A stretch of DNA of 64,000 nucleotides from Cryptomeria japonica (GCF_030272615.1 NC_081414.1:3781501-3845500), one strand, 5' to 3'. Counted from the stretch's first letter, positions 21,040-31,039 are shown. The notes: generated by a model not told the origin, from the sequence alone. Program-made: numbers and translations.

Positions 21040-22198
21040 ATCCTTTCTGATTATTCATAGTTAGATCTGAAAATTGGATTCCTTGATTACATTTCCATGT
21101 TTGATCTTTTGCAAAATTTTAGAGTTTAATTGCATAAAAACCCTAAATTTTCTTTTTAAGTAATTAAACTTGCGAAATGCTTAATTGTTAATGCTTGTTT
21201 CACATCTACCCTTCTATTACAAATTATCAATTCATATTTATGCTTTAATTTTGAAAATTAAGTGGTTAAGTGTCAAAACCCTAATTTTTGAAACCCTCTT
21301 GATTCAACCTTTGTCCGACAATTTCACTGATCAAAACATTTCCAAATCAGCTGTAACTTTGGATTCCGCAATAAAATCATAATATCTTTCATCCCTGAAA
21401 ATTTGGAAAAAAGTTGCGAGGACCGTGTGCACTCCGAGCGCCATCGTCCCCGACATTTTTTCCGAAATTTCAGGAGCGAGATCTTACTGTATTTTTCTGC
21501 TAAAATCCAGAATTTTGGCTGATTTTATCAATTTTAACACCTTCAAAATTACAGTCAAAGTTGGTCTAACGATTGCTTTGATTGAGGCTTCTAAACATTC
21601 AAAAATTGTTGAAATTGAAATTTGTGTCAAAATTGTGTTTCTTACTGTCCTAAATCTGAAAAGTGTGTTATCATTCATTCGAAATTTCAGTGCTTTATTC
21701 AAATTTTTGCAATTTATGACTTTTGAAATTAAGTGCTTAATTACAACAACTTTAGTTTCCGCTTTCAAAATTGAATTTTGCGTGAAATTGAGTCAACTTT
21801 CAAATTTCGAAACTTACATTGCTTTTGGTATTCCCTCTAAAATCATAAAATTCAAAATTTCAGTTTCCCTCTCTTTTTCAAAATTCAAATTTTGCATTTT
21901 TCGACAATCTTGGTAGGGTTCAATTTTGAAATTGCAACTTTAATTTGGCCTATCTACAGATCGTAAAATCACTCAATTTTTTCAGGTTAGCTGTAAAATC
22001 ATCATAACTTTCATCCCTGCAAATTTCGAAAAAAGTTGCGAGGACCATGTGCACTCCGAGCGCCACGGTCCCGGACATTTTTTTCGAAATTTCGGGAGAT
22101 TGTCCTGATTGTATTTAACAGCTTAAATCTAGAAGATTGGCTGGTTTTACTGAAATTTGCTACCTCTAAAATTCAAAATCTCTCTCTTTCTTTAGTGC
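21040..22198 (+). other. Gypsy B 5' leader
   Basis: About 1.2 kb of AT-rich leader. It contains two copies of a segment around AAAAAAGTTGCGAGGACC followed by GTGCACTCCGAGCGCCA (near 21407-21470 and 22029-22090). A related GTGTGCACGCCGGGTGCCAT lies in the LTRs (about 20618). The repeated element could be an RNA packaging or dimer signal, which is speculative. Confidence 0.6.
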
Positions 22199-25100
22199 AT
22201 GAGTTTTACAACAATAAGTCCTACTTACACTATTCCCGTTAGACGAAGCCTTAGAATTAAGTCTTTCCAAGGTTTAATTATTGAGGAGATGGAACCTAAT
22301 TTGAATGGTCTTTTTAACGAGGACATGGGTAATTCCTCCAATCCTCTTAATGATGAAGAAGCTCTCCATGAGGTTTCTGTAGAACAGCTTTCAAAATTGG
22401 ATAACCAATTTGACGATTTTCGACAATGGATGTCTCAAGAATACCCTGATAGTCAAGCTCTTCCTTTAATTGAGGGTCTAAAACGTATGCTTCAAAGTGA
22501 TAAGAATGGAATTGATATTTTGTGTGGTATTGCACACATTGTGGATTCAAATGTGATGCCTATGAAGAGTTGTGCCGAAACTTTAGGTTATACACAACCT
22601 CCCACTCAAGTTAATCATTCTATTCCTTTGACAACTTCTATTGCTAGCATACCTACCTTTACATCAAACATAATGACTACTTCTATACAAGACATTCCTC
22701 CTATGATCACCAGTCATGGGGGCAATCCCTCTTCTTCAATTAACCCTCTTCCTTCATTCAATCCAACTGCTTCATTCATTCCTTCAATGAGTGTTCCTCT
22801 TACATCTCCACAAATGAACATGACACAAGAGGGCAATTCATTTAACCCTTCCATTCCTCCTTGTAGTGTTCCTCCTATCCAATCATCTCCTATGACTAAC
22901 TATCATAGTGTCCCACCACCTTACTCTCTACCTTCTTTCAATAACATAACACCTCCATCACAATCTAACATGTCTAATATGAACTCTTCGACTGAAGCGA
23001 CCATTAACAATCTTGCACAAACTGTCTCTTCTTTACAGCAACAAATTGCCTCTATGAATCAATCCAAGTTTAGTGTGCCCACATTTGATGTTGCGAGGCC
23101 ACTTTCTCTTGATATTGTTCGAGCTATTCCCCCTAAACATGTTGAAATTCCGCATTTGGAGCTTTATAATGGTAAGGGTGATCCTCTAACACATGTTAAG
23201 ACTTTTCAAACAATATGTACTGATTTTGCTTATGACCAAAGGTTGCTTGCAAAATTGTTTACTAGAACATTAAGAGACAAAGCCCTACAATGGTATTGCT
23301 CGTTGCCTTCCTATTCTATTTCTTCTTTCGAACAACTTGCAAATGCTTTCATTCAACAATTTCAAAACAATATAAGTCCTAAAGTTACTTTGATTGATTT
23401 AATGCATTGTAAACAAGGTGTTAAAGAAAAAGTGACTGATTTCATTGGTAGATATAAGCATTTGTATGCTCAAATTTCTTTTCCAGTGCCTGACAATGAT
23501 ATTCAAAGAATCTTTATTTCTAATTTACAAAAAGACATTAGAGAAAAACTCCTATTTTCTGAGTTTACTTCTTTCCAACAGTTGTGCGCAGCTCTTCACA
23601 ATTATCAACTGACTGTGAGTCAAATGGAACAATCACATCCTATGGCTCCGAGTGATAAGGGTGATAGTAGTCAACAACCATTTGGGAAGTTTAAACCGAA
23701 CAGAGAGTCCATTAAATTCAATGAAAACATCATCAACAACAATGTGAATTCAGCATCAGGTGTGTCTCCTATTTCTAAGTTTTTCAAGAGAGAAAGAAAG
23801 TTTACTCCTTTGAATGAATCATTGCATAGTATTATGAATAAGTTATTGGAACAAAATGTGCTTACTCTTCCTCCTATAAGGCAAATTGATCCTGCAAAGA
23901 TTAATTCACCCTATTTTGATAACAAATCTTTTTGTCAATTTCATCGTCAACCTGGGCATGATACTGAAAAATGTTTTGCTTTAAAGGGGAAAATTCAAGA
24001 TTTGATTGATAATAATACTATCTCTGTTTCTGGAGTGAATGATAAAGGCAATACATCTGTAGCTCCTCCTAACCAAAATCTTCAGATTTTCACTGATCCA
24101 TTACCTTCTCATACCTCTAATGCGATTGATACTACTGATTCCTCTGTCTCACCTGATGATCTTGTGTCCATGACTCCGAATGTGATTAACTTTGTAGAGC
24201 AGCAGAAAATCCCTAAAGAACCTTCCATCACATTTGATTCTAGTGAAACTATCAGGGCACCTGATGGTCCTTTATATATAGTTGCAAAAGTCAAGAATAC
24301 ACCTTGCCGTGGAGTGCTTATTGATCCTTCTTGTATGGTTAATGTCATTACTGAAGAATTTCTTTTTACTTTGCAATTGAATCAAGTGATCTATGATGAA
24401 ACAAATGTGGTTGTGAAACTATTTGATGCATTTTCTTCTCCTGCAATTGGTTCTATTACATTACCTATTGAGGTCCGTAACAAATCCCTTGATGTGAACT
24501 TTGCTATTATTCCATCTTCCGAACAATTTCGTGTGAAGCTTGGCTATCCTTGGCTATCTTCCATGAAAGCTATTGCTTCTCCTATTCACAAGTGTTTGAA
24601 ATTTCCCCATAATGGTGAAGTTGTTACTGTCAATCATAGTCTCTTTAAACCAGCTGAAAGAACGTCTAGCGTTCCTATTGATTATTTTTGGCCTAAACAA
24701 TTCCAATCTCTTCCTCTGCGAAGTGATCATCTTTTTAAATCTTATCAAAAGTGGAAAAAAGATATGATCCTATGTCTAAGTGAACCTAGAACACCCAAAC
24801 TTGACATTCCTATCATTCTTGAGAAGGAAGTTCTTCCTTTGAAAGATAAAACTAATGTCTTTCCTCAAGAAGATTCCCAACCCATCCCTATGGATGTGAC
24901 TATGCCTATATCTAATAAACTTCCTAAAAGTAGACCTATACCGCCTCGTCATGATGGGCTTGGTCTCCTTCCTAAACCAAATATTCCTCCCTTATATGGA
25001 GCAGTTCCTCCTCCTTCCTTCTATAGAGAGAAGAGACCTTCTTCTTCTCCTATTATCCAACCTAAGAGACCACAACCTAAACACCCAAGTGATAAGGATG

Positions 25101-25642
25101 AGAATATTCCTCCTCCTCAATCTTCGCAACTTCCTACTAAGACTAGACGAAATCGTTCTGCACATGAACGCCAACGAAAGCGTCGTCTTAGAGCTCAAGC
25201 AGCTGCTTCTCAAACTTTGCAATCTCCAAAAACACCTTCAACAAGCATTATTCCATTTTCTCCGCAACCGACGATTGAGCCAAAATCTCCTAAACATAAG
25301 ATGCATGATGGTCTTGATCCTGTGCGAGTTAAAGATCCTATTTTTATAAATCTTGATGATGATATAGATGAAAATGTTATTCATGATGCAAATGTTACTT
25401 CTCTTGCTTCTGATAGTGAATATGAACTTGTTGATATTGATAACCATCTATCTAACGAATTTTCTAAAGCACTTATCCTAGCTCCTAGACAAGAACAATG
25501 TGGCTCGGAACATGAACATAGCCCTTGTTTGGATCTTGTGATAGCTCCATCTGCTGTGTTGGATGTTCCTCCTCTACCGTGTTCCCTACCTTCCCGAAAC
25601 ACTGATCAGCAAGATCGGGGGGTAGATGACATGCTAGACTAG
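22199..25642 (+). CDS. Gypsy B Gag-protease-like polyprotein (1147 aa)
   Basis: The longest intact ORF in the window. Residues 50-290 are Ser/Pro/Asn-rich. Residues about 315-470 form a retrotransposon Gag capsid domain (LYNGKGDPLTHVKTFQT, ALQWYCSLP, FIGRYKHLY). A zinc-knuckle variant CQFHRQPGHDTEKC occupies 579-592. Residues about 690-800 resemble a retropepsin fold (PLYIVAKVKNTPCRGVLIDP, FAIIPSSEQFRVKLGYPWL), but the triad after Asp709 reads D-P-S rather than D-T/S-G, so protease activity is doubtful. A basic stretch (RRNRSAHERQRKRRLRAQ) lies near 985-1002 and the tail is acidic. There is no RT. The first Met is taken as the start; another lies about 30 codons in. Confidence 0.92.
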   Translation: MSFTTISPTYTIPVRRSLRIKSFQGLIIEEMEPNLNGLFNEDMGNSSNPLNDEEALHEVSVEQLSKLDNQFDDFRQWMSQEYPDSQALPLIEGLKRMLQSDKNGIDILCGIAHIVDSNVMPMKSCAETLGYTQPPTQVNHSIPLTTSIASIPTFTSNIMTTSIQDIPPMITSHGGNPSSSINPLPSFNPTASFIPSMSVPLTSPQMNMTQEGNSFNPSIPPCSVPPIQSSPMTNYHSVPPPYSLPSFNNITPPSQSNMSNMNSSTEATINNLAQTVSSLQQQIASMNQSKFSVPTFDVARPLSLDIVRAIPPKHVEIPHLELYNGKGDPLTHVKTFQTICTDFAYDQRLLAKLFTRTLRDKALQWYCSLPSYSISSFEQLANAFIQQFQNNISPKVTLIDLMHCKQGVKEKVTDFIGRYKHLYAQISFPVPDNDIQRIFISNLQKDIREKLLFSEFTSFQQLCAALHNYQLTVSQMEQSHPMAPSDKGDSSQQPFGKFKPNRESIKFNENIINNNVNSASGVSPISKFFKRERKFTPLNESLHSIMNKLLEQNVLTLPPIRQIDPAKINSPYFDNKSFCQFHRQPGHDTEKCFALKGKIQDLIDNNTISVSGVNDKGNTSVAPPNQNLQIFTDPLPSHTSNAIDTTDSSVSPDDLVSMTPNVINFVEQQKIPKEPSITFDSSETIRAPDGPLYIVAKVKNTPCRGVLIDPSCMVNVITEEFLFTLQLNQVIYDETNVVVKLFDAFSSPAIGSITLPIEVRNKSLDVNFAIIPSSEQFRVKLGYPWLSSMKAIASPIHKCLKFPHNGEVVTVNHSLFKPAERTSSVPIDYFWPKQFQSLPLRSDHLFKSYQKWKKDMILCLSEPRTPKLDIPIILEKEVLPLKDKTNVFPQEDSQPIPMDVTMPISNKLPKSRPIPPRHDGLGLLPKPNIPPLYGAVPPPSFYREKRPSSSPIIQPKRPQPKHPSDKDENIPPPQSSQLPTKTRRNRSAHERQRKRRLRAQAAASQTLQSPKTPSTSIIPFSPQPTIEPKSPKHKMHDGLDPVRVKDPIFINLDDDIDENVIHDANVTSLASDSEYELVDIDNHLSNEFSKALILAPRQEQCGSEHEHSPCLDLVIAPSAVLDVPPLPCSLPSRNTDQQDRGVDDMLD

Positions 25643-26373
25643 TTTCATTAGCATAGCAAATTCTCTCCCCCTCTCTTTTGTTACTTCTTCTATGTGTTAC
25701 TCTCATTCTTCTATTTGTTGTCCTTAGTGTTGTCTACTTGAGGACGATGCAAAGCATTGAGATCTCTCGATCTCTCTCATGTTGACTCAAAAGACACATG
25801 TGTTCCCTTCTTCTAGGTGACCTTCCTTGATTGGGGAATGAAGAACAATTATGCATACATACATATGATATACATGAATTATCCTACAGCATACTGACCC
25901 TGAGGAAAGCGAAGTCACCTTGTGCTTTGTGTTTTGTGTCTATTATCCTTGGGCTTATCTCACACTTGGGGGCTAAATCCTTGTGATAACGTGCTCCTTT
26001 CTCATTTCTTATATGTATCACTACCTTAAAGCAATCACCCCCGGTGAGGCGTGTGCGATCGCTTTAACGTAGGGGGGCATACATCCCATCCATATCTTTT
26101 CAAGATACTTGAAAATTTCTTGGCAAATTTAACCTTGCCTTGAAAATTTTTGATATCTTTCTTGCATGACTCATAGTGAGGGAACCTTACTACTGACAGT
26201 CATGGTTCTCCCTCGTGATCTTCCCTTTTACTTTGTCAATCGAAGTCGTAAGATCCTTAGTCCACTGGGGGCTTGGTGTATCTTGCCTCCTTGACGTGGT
26301 GAAAGTCTTTCAATGTTGTTTCCTTGTACTTTACCGGAAGTATGAGCGTACGCTTATACTCCCGCTAAAGTGG
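25643..26373 (+). other. Gypsy B 3' untranslated region
   Basis: No ORF with pol motifs. It contains GACGATGCAAAGCATTGAG at about 25742 (also seen in a relic at 15735) and a palindrome TATGAGCGTACGCTTATA at 26341-26358 just before the polypurine tract. Confidence 0.7.
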
Positions 26374-26391
26374 GGGCTAAATGTAGCGTCC
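26374..26391 (+). other. Polypurine tract of Gypsy B
   Basis: CTAAAGTGGGGGCTAAA directly precedes the 3' LTR. Gypsy C (42506-42520) and D (54964-54978) have close relatives on the minus strand. Confidence 0.8.
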
Positions 26392-27602
26392 TAAAATTGC
26401 GACACTTGCAATTTTGACTGCATTTTGGTCTTCATGATGGCGACGCAACACGCAACCTGAATGGAGACCCCGAAACCTGATTATGACACCAAAAACTGCA
26501 TTTTCTTGCACCCTGGCCTGAACCTCCTTTGCACCCTACTGTCCCGGGAGGTGGGACCAGAGCGCCCAGCGCCCTGGTCCCTGGCCCTATTTTGGGCCCG
26601 GTCTCCTATGGGACTTCAGGTCTTTTTGTTTGCAATTTGGAAAATAACATTTCCTGGTCGGCCTAAGGTCGGGAAAATCAGTCTATTAACCCTAATTGAC
26701 AAGTATAAAAACTACTTTTCCTCTCCCATTTTGGAGGGGGAAAAGAAGGAGGACATATGTGGACAAGCGTGGAAACTATACTCAAGCATTCAAGCATTCA
26801 AGCATTCCTTCAAGTAATTGATCATTTCAAGTCTCCATTCAAGGCTAAGTGTTGCATTCAAGACAAGGATTCAACCATTGAAGAGGAGATCACTTACTAC
26901 ATGCTACATACAACATACAACATACAACAAACAACAACATCTATACCTTCGCACATAAGGATACAAACATCCTTACAACAAGGTATTAGTACTTGTTTTA
27001 CATTACATTTACAGCATTTCTCATTTCTTGGTTAATTCCAAAACCGGGGTTTGACCTAAAGGCAAACCCCTAATCCCTAACCCCCCAATCGTCTTCGCTT
27101 TTCTGTGTGTAGGTTGCAGGTACGCGACTGAAATTGAAGATCTGGAATCCTTGTGCAGAGACGAACAGATCCCCCTTCGTTTCGCGGATTTTTCGGAGGA
27201 CCGTGTGCACGCCGGGCGCCATCGTCCCAACAACTTTTGCTCAAATTTGCAGGACAGCACCGTATCGACATTTTACTACTAATTCCAGGTCCGCAGCTTC
27301 ATCCTATATCCCTATCTCAGTTTATAAGCGAATCTTTGTCACTTTCTATGCATGCTTAGCTTAATTCTTCTATCAATATTCTTTACAAAAGAGGGTAGCC
27401 TTGCTTTCTTAACCCTTGAAACGCATTTAGCATCCAATCTTGCATTGTGTGGGATTGGATCTTGTGGGTTTCAACCCCTCTTTTGAATGTAAAGCCCCTC
27501 CTAAGTGAAAACCATCAACCCTAGAGTGACTCTCCCTTCTCTCTCCTTGGAGTTGGAAGAGGGGAGAGCAACTAGGGTTCGATCGCGATTTTCCACTTTA
27601 CA
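26392..27602 (+). mobile_element. 3' LTR of Gypsy B
   Basis: 1211 bp, same termini as the 5' copy and highly similar throughout. Several differences are C-to-T or G-to-A at CpG sites (for example the run near 26410-26440 against 19785-19815), typical of methylation-driven decay. Confidence 0.93.
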
Positions 27603-27652
27603 AATATAAAGAGTAATTAGTACATAATTACATTGTTAATAGTATCGCATAC

Positions 27653-27992
27653 CTTCCTTCACCTGGTGGTGTATGTCCTTTTCTCTTTTTAGCTTTCTCC
27701 TTTCCATCTGAAACCAGGTCCTTCCACTCCCTCTCTGGAATCATGGGGAGATGCTCATACTTTCTTTTCTTCTCTAAATGTGTCCTATATTGGTCCCTCA
27801 CATACTTTAGATATGTGCCAACTTTCTGAAGGACCTTGGTTTTGTTGAATGTGTCATTTTTTAACAACACAGCCAAACGGTTTATGAGTTCATCTTTTAA
27901 TTATTGATTTTGGGCATTCCACCGTGTACATATGATGGGCCCAAAAATCTCCAATGTAATATCATTTAGATGTTTATAAAAAACATCATTTC
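27653..27992 (-). pseudogene. Transposase_24 gene, core exon
   Basis: The exon opens after TTTTTGCAG and closes AG before GTATGCG at 27652. It contains the family-like core and one early in-frame stop (after WNAQNQ). It ends in a basic segment, KEKAKKRKGHTPPGEG. Splicing to 19727 restores a continuous frame across Gypsy B. Confidence 0.75.
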
Positions 27993-28082
27993 CTGCAAAA
28001 AAATCATGGAATCATTAATCCAAAACGAGTGATCAATAAGTAAATTGCAATTGGACTATATATAATAATAATTTTAAAGTAC

Positions 28083-28355
28083 CTGGAACCTTCTCTATCT
28101 TTATGGGAACAAGATCATCGGTCACCACAAATGTGACCGGCAACGTTCCTGTACTAGTAATACGGGATGATCCAAGAAATGCTGCTAAAATATCGCCACT
28201 AGTGGCCTCTGCATCCCTAAGTACATTTCTTGTTGCGCAAGTCGGTGCAGTACTCGATGTCTGCATGTTGCGTGTTGCCGACATTGCAATCGGCAATATA
28301 TGTGCGGATGATGGGGTCGGATGAGGTGGTGTATGCACAAGAACATGGACAACAC
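28083..28355 (-). pseudogene. Transposase_24 gene, upstream exon
   Basis: An open exon bounded by an acceptor (TTCAG at 28356-28360) and a donor (GTACTT at 28082). It encodes a Pro/Thr/Ser-rich stretch and then ILAAFLGSSRITSTGTLPVT and DLVPIKIEKVPG. The latter resembles the region just before the core domain in plant En/Spm accessory proteins. A near-duplicate mini exon with similar GCATACACC text lies at about 28425-28480. Confidence 0.6.
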
Positions 28356-28559
28356 CTGAATATTAATAAATTAAATATATAATACATTAAATATATGAGC
28401 AATAACACATTAACGGAAGGACGGGAACATGTAAAAATATGAGTTGGTGTATGCACAGAACATGGTCATCACCTGAACTACCTAGAGTACCCTGATCATG
28501 GCCACCAGCTTCATGAGGATGCAAAAATTCCTGTAAAAACAACACGTACATATTTTAGT

Positions 28560-28820
28560 TCATGGCATAAAAGAGTATAAAATATAAACCATAAATGAAC
28601 TTTTATTTCTTGTTACAATATGCAGTCATCATAGTTTATACAAATACTGGAATGAATGGTAAAGAGTATTCTTCGGGACTGTAAAAAATCAATCATTTCA
28701 TCACACTACACAATACACGATTAGGGGTAGGTAAAAGTAACTTATTTACTTATTAGAATCAAGTACATACAACTAAATACATGTTTGTCTTAAGCATTTT
28801 ATCAAATGTTTCATTGCCTT
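28560..28820. other. Unassigned interval
   Basis: AT-rich, between the first recognised exon of the Transposase_24 gene and the hairpin. It may hold 5' leader or promoter sequence, but nothing specific is visible. Confidence 0.4.
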
Positions 28821-28990
28821 CAATAGACAAGGCAACGAACTATTTGAAAAAATATCTCAAAGAAATGTGTTCTCATGGTGATGGAATGCCATGACAATCC
28901 ATAGTAATTTGACTATCATGGCATTCCATCACCATGAGACCACATTTCTTCAAGGTATTTTTTATGGCAGTTCATGGCCTTGTCTATGTT
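28821..28990. ncRNA. Long hairpin, MITE or microRNA-precursor-like
   Basis: An imperfect inverted repeat with arms of about 80 nt (28821-28898 and 28911-28990) around a loop of about 12 nt. The central 29 bp of each arm pair almost perfectly (CTCATGGTGATGGAATGCCATGA against TCATGGCATTCCATCACCATGAG). The outer arms pair with small bulges. An RNA from either strand would fold tightly. I do not recognise a known microRNA, and a MITE is equally possible. Confidence 0.55.
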
Positions 28991-29091
28991 ACCACATTTT
29001 GCATACATTGCTTATATTGGTCAAATAGTGCAAAACATATATTCAACATAGCTTGGCAATGTTCATTCGGATCACAAATTCTCTAATTACA

Positions 29092-29519
29092 TATAGAAAT
29101 GTTTAATATCCCATAGGTCAATTTTGATTTTTACATATAATTACATATAGAAATGTATAATATCCCATACCTTAGCAATGTTTACTTATAATTTCATATA
29201 AAAATGTTTAATATCCCATAGGTCAATTTTAATTTTTACATATAATTATAATATCCCATTTAATTATGTAATTGAAATATCCCAGTTACATATAATTATA
29301 ATATCCCATAGGTCAATCTCAATTTCAAATTACTTTGCAAAGCAAAAGACTTTGAAAAACTTCATTCTTGCAAGGCAAAGTAGAAGACCATTGGCGTGCG
29401 CAGGAGAGAAGATTCACAGGGTTAGAGATGGTGGTGAATGAAGACTTCATTCGTGCACGCATGAGGAGGAAATCAGTTTACAGGTGAGCAATCACTTAGC
29501 TTCATCTTATGTGCATTTT
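29092..29519. repeat. Left arm of a long inverted repeat
   Basis: Reverse complement of 33866-34353 nearly end to end. It starts with repeated AATATCCCATAGGTCAATTTT units and ends with CACTTAGCTTCATCTTATGTGCAT. Arms of this length suggest a foldback or long-TIR DNA transposon, but no flanking target duplication is obvious. Confidence 0.75.
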
Positions 29520-30728
29520 ATAATATATATGGGATATTTAAATTTCATAAACATATGTAAATGGGATATTATAATATCCCATATAATAATATGGGATATT
29601 ATAATATCCCATATAATAATATGGGATATGTGAAGGTATTGGGTCTTCTGTTCAGTCATGGAAGTGAGGTACATGGTGTTTATCAAGCCTTGGGGTGGTT
29701 GTAGATGTGTGAGCTTGTAAATCCTATTAAGGAAAGGTGTTGATGAATTAGGAGAGTGGGAGCACCTAGTTGATGAAACACACCTACTAGATATGTGAGT
29801 TGGGATAAGTTGTCCCTAATTGGTGAGTTTGTGTGTGGATGCTCTGCATCAATTTTGAAGTATTTTGCTTTGCATAGTAATTTGAAGTATTTTACTCTGA
29901 AATTGAAATTGACCTATGGGAAACTATACATTTCTATATGTTCCTAACAATGAATGGATCTCATTTTGATAAATTTTGATGTTAGTTAATCTTTGATCTC
30001 AGAGTTGGACATCTATTTGGTGTATTTGGTGACTACCCTTTTAAAAAGTTAAATAAATATTTTCCTATATAATCAGCAAAATGAATATAAATAACAAAAA
30101 TCTATTTCCAACAATTCATGGGTTAAACTCCTTGACTCAATCACAATGAAAGTCAAGGATCACTTCAAAATGGCTTCCACTTTTAGTAAATTCCTAACAA
30201 TAGTTGGATCTCTGTCTGATCCAAGACTTTTATTGTGATTGAAAACATTAATAAAAGAAGATGAGAAATATTGCTGAAACTCATCTAACTATACAACTAT
30301 TCTATCCTTGGTTCATTTTTCGGGTATATGAGAAGAATCCATGGATTTGACATAGGCCTATAATAATGTTTTAGAAAAAGGGAAAAAAATAAATCTAATT
30401 ATGTTTCACAAATGCACATAAGATGAAGCTAAGTGATTGCTCACCTATAAACTGATTAGATAAGTGATTGATCCTAAGGCGGATCAACACAACACTCCAG
30501 CAAATTCAAGCCTTTCCTATGTATGTATATGTACAAACACACACACATACATATATATACATATATATACACATATAATATATATGTGTGTATGTATATA
30601 TGTATACATATGTGTGTATGTGTGTGTGTGTGTGTTGTAGTAACAAAGTTCTTCTCAGTAATCTCCCTATTTTGATCAAACATGCTCTCCATAGTCCTCA
30701 TTTTATCTAGGTTTTATTGCAGAGCCTT
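29520..30728. other. Interior sequence of the inverted-repeat unit
   Basis: Contains ATGGGATATTATAATATCCCAT palindromes (29540-29630), dispersed repeat copy 2 (29960-30220) and a partial third copy of the arm end at about 30405-30455. No gene is visible. Confidence 0.5.
30535..30640. repeat. Compound AC/AT/GT microsatellite
   Basis: (CA)n, then (TA)n, then (TG)n, so the tract is roughly self-complementary and can form a hairpin. The ORF across it is low-complexity and was not called. Confidence 0.85.
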
Positions 30729-31026
30729 TGTTGGATTAAATAGTGTTTTACTATTTACTTAAGTATAACTTAGGTATTAAATAATTAATTAAGTAGATGG
30801 ATATTGTTGAGTTCCACTTGAACTCAACTTCCTCTAGGTTGAGACACATCTCTCAACCTTGTCCACTCTTTCTACTTGCTCTTGCTTATTTAAGTAAAGC
30901 TTATTGTATGTATCTATCATCTCAGTATATCTCAATTCATTCATCATATCTAATGAAATATTTCTTCTCTCATGTGAAGATGTATAGTTGTTTGTAGGTC
31001 CTGGAATGGAATTGATCAATCCTTCA
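30729..31026 (+). mobile_element. Orphan 5' LTR of a Copia or small LTR element
   Basis: 298 bp, starts TGTTGGATTAAATAG and ends ATCCTTCA, followed at once by a perfect primer-binding site. No second copy of this LTR and no gag-pol follow in the window, so the element is truncated or interrupted. Confidence 0.75.
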
Positions 31027-31039
31027 TGGTATCAGAGCC
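31027..31039 (+). other. Primer-binding site, initiator-Met type
   Basis: TGGTATCAGAGCC, an exact tRNA-iMet complement as in Copia and TRIM elements. Confidence 0.85.

Larger units (their letters stand above)
19766..27602 (+). mobile_element. Gypsy B: complete Gag-protease LTR retrotransposon without polymerase
   Basis: A 7837-bp element: LTR (19766-21017), primer-binding site, one long ORF, polypurine tract and LTR (26392-27602). The 5 bp on each side are AATAT (19761-19765 and 27603-27607), a perfect target duplication. No reverse transcriptase, RNase H or integrase motif occurs in the 750 bp after the ORF. It is thus non-autonomous, yet its ORF is intact, which suggests fairly recent mobilisation by a related element. 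It sits in an intron of the Transposase_24 gene. Confidence 0.93.
18600..28560 (-). pseudogene. Plant Transposase_24-type (Ptta/En/Spm) gene, split by Gypsy B
   Basis: A multi-exon minus-strand gene. Its core exon (27653-27992) encodes WNAQNQ, DTFNKTKVLQKVGTYLKYVR and MIPEREWKDLVSDG, the pattern of the Transposase_24 family carried by CACTA transposons as an accessory protein. Exon ends have GT-AG signals and the largest intron contains the whole of Gypsy B. Downstream exons are short and acidic. The last ends in a stop at 18600. In-frame stops (after KVVA near 19640, and after GQT near 19420) indicate a dead copy. TNP2 at 36648-40846 lies upstream in the same direction, which fits one CACTA element. 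Confidence 0.75.

Noticed and set aside
24951-25602. Leu- and Arg-rich ORFs overlapping the Gypsy B Gag-protease gene in other frames
   Set aside because: Shadows of the intact 1147-codon ORF; their low-complexity composition reflects the Pro/Ser codons of the true frame.
30474-30701. 75-codon minus-strand ORF rich in His, Ile and Tyr
   Set aside because: Translation of the compound microsatellite; not a protein.
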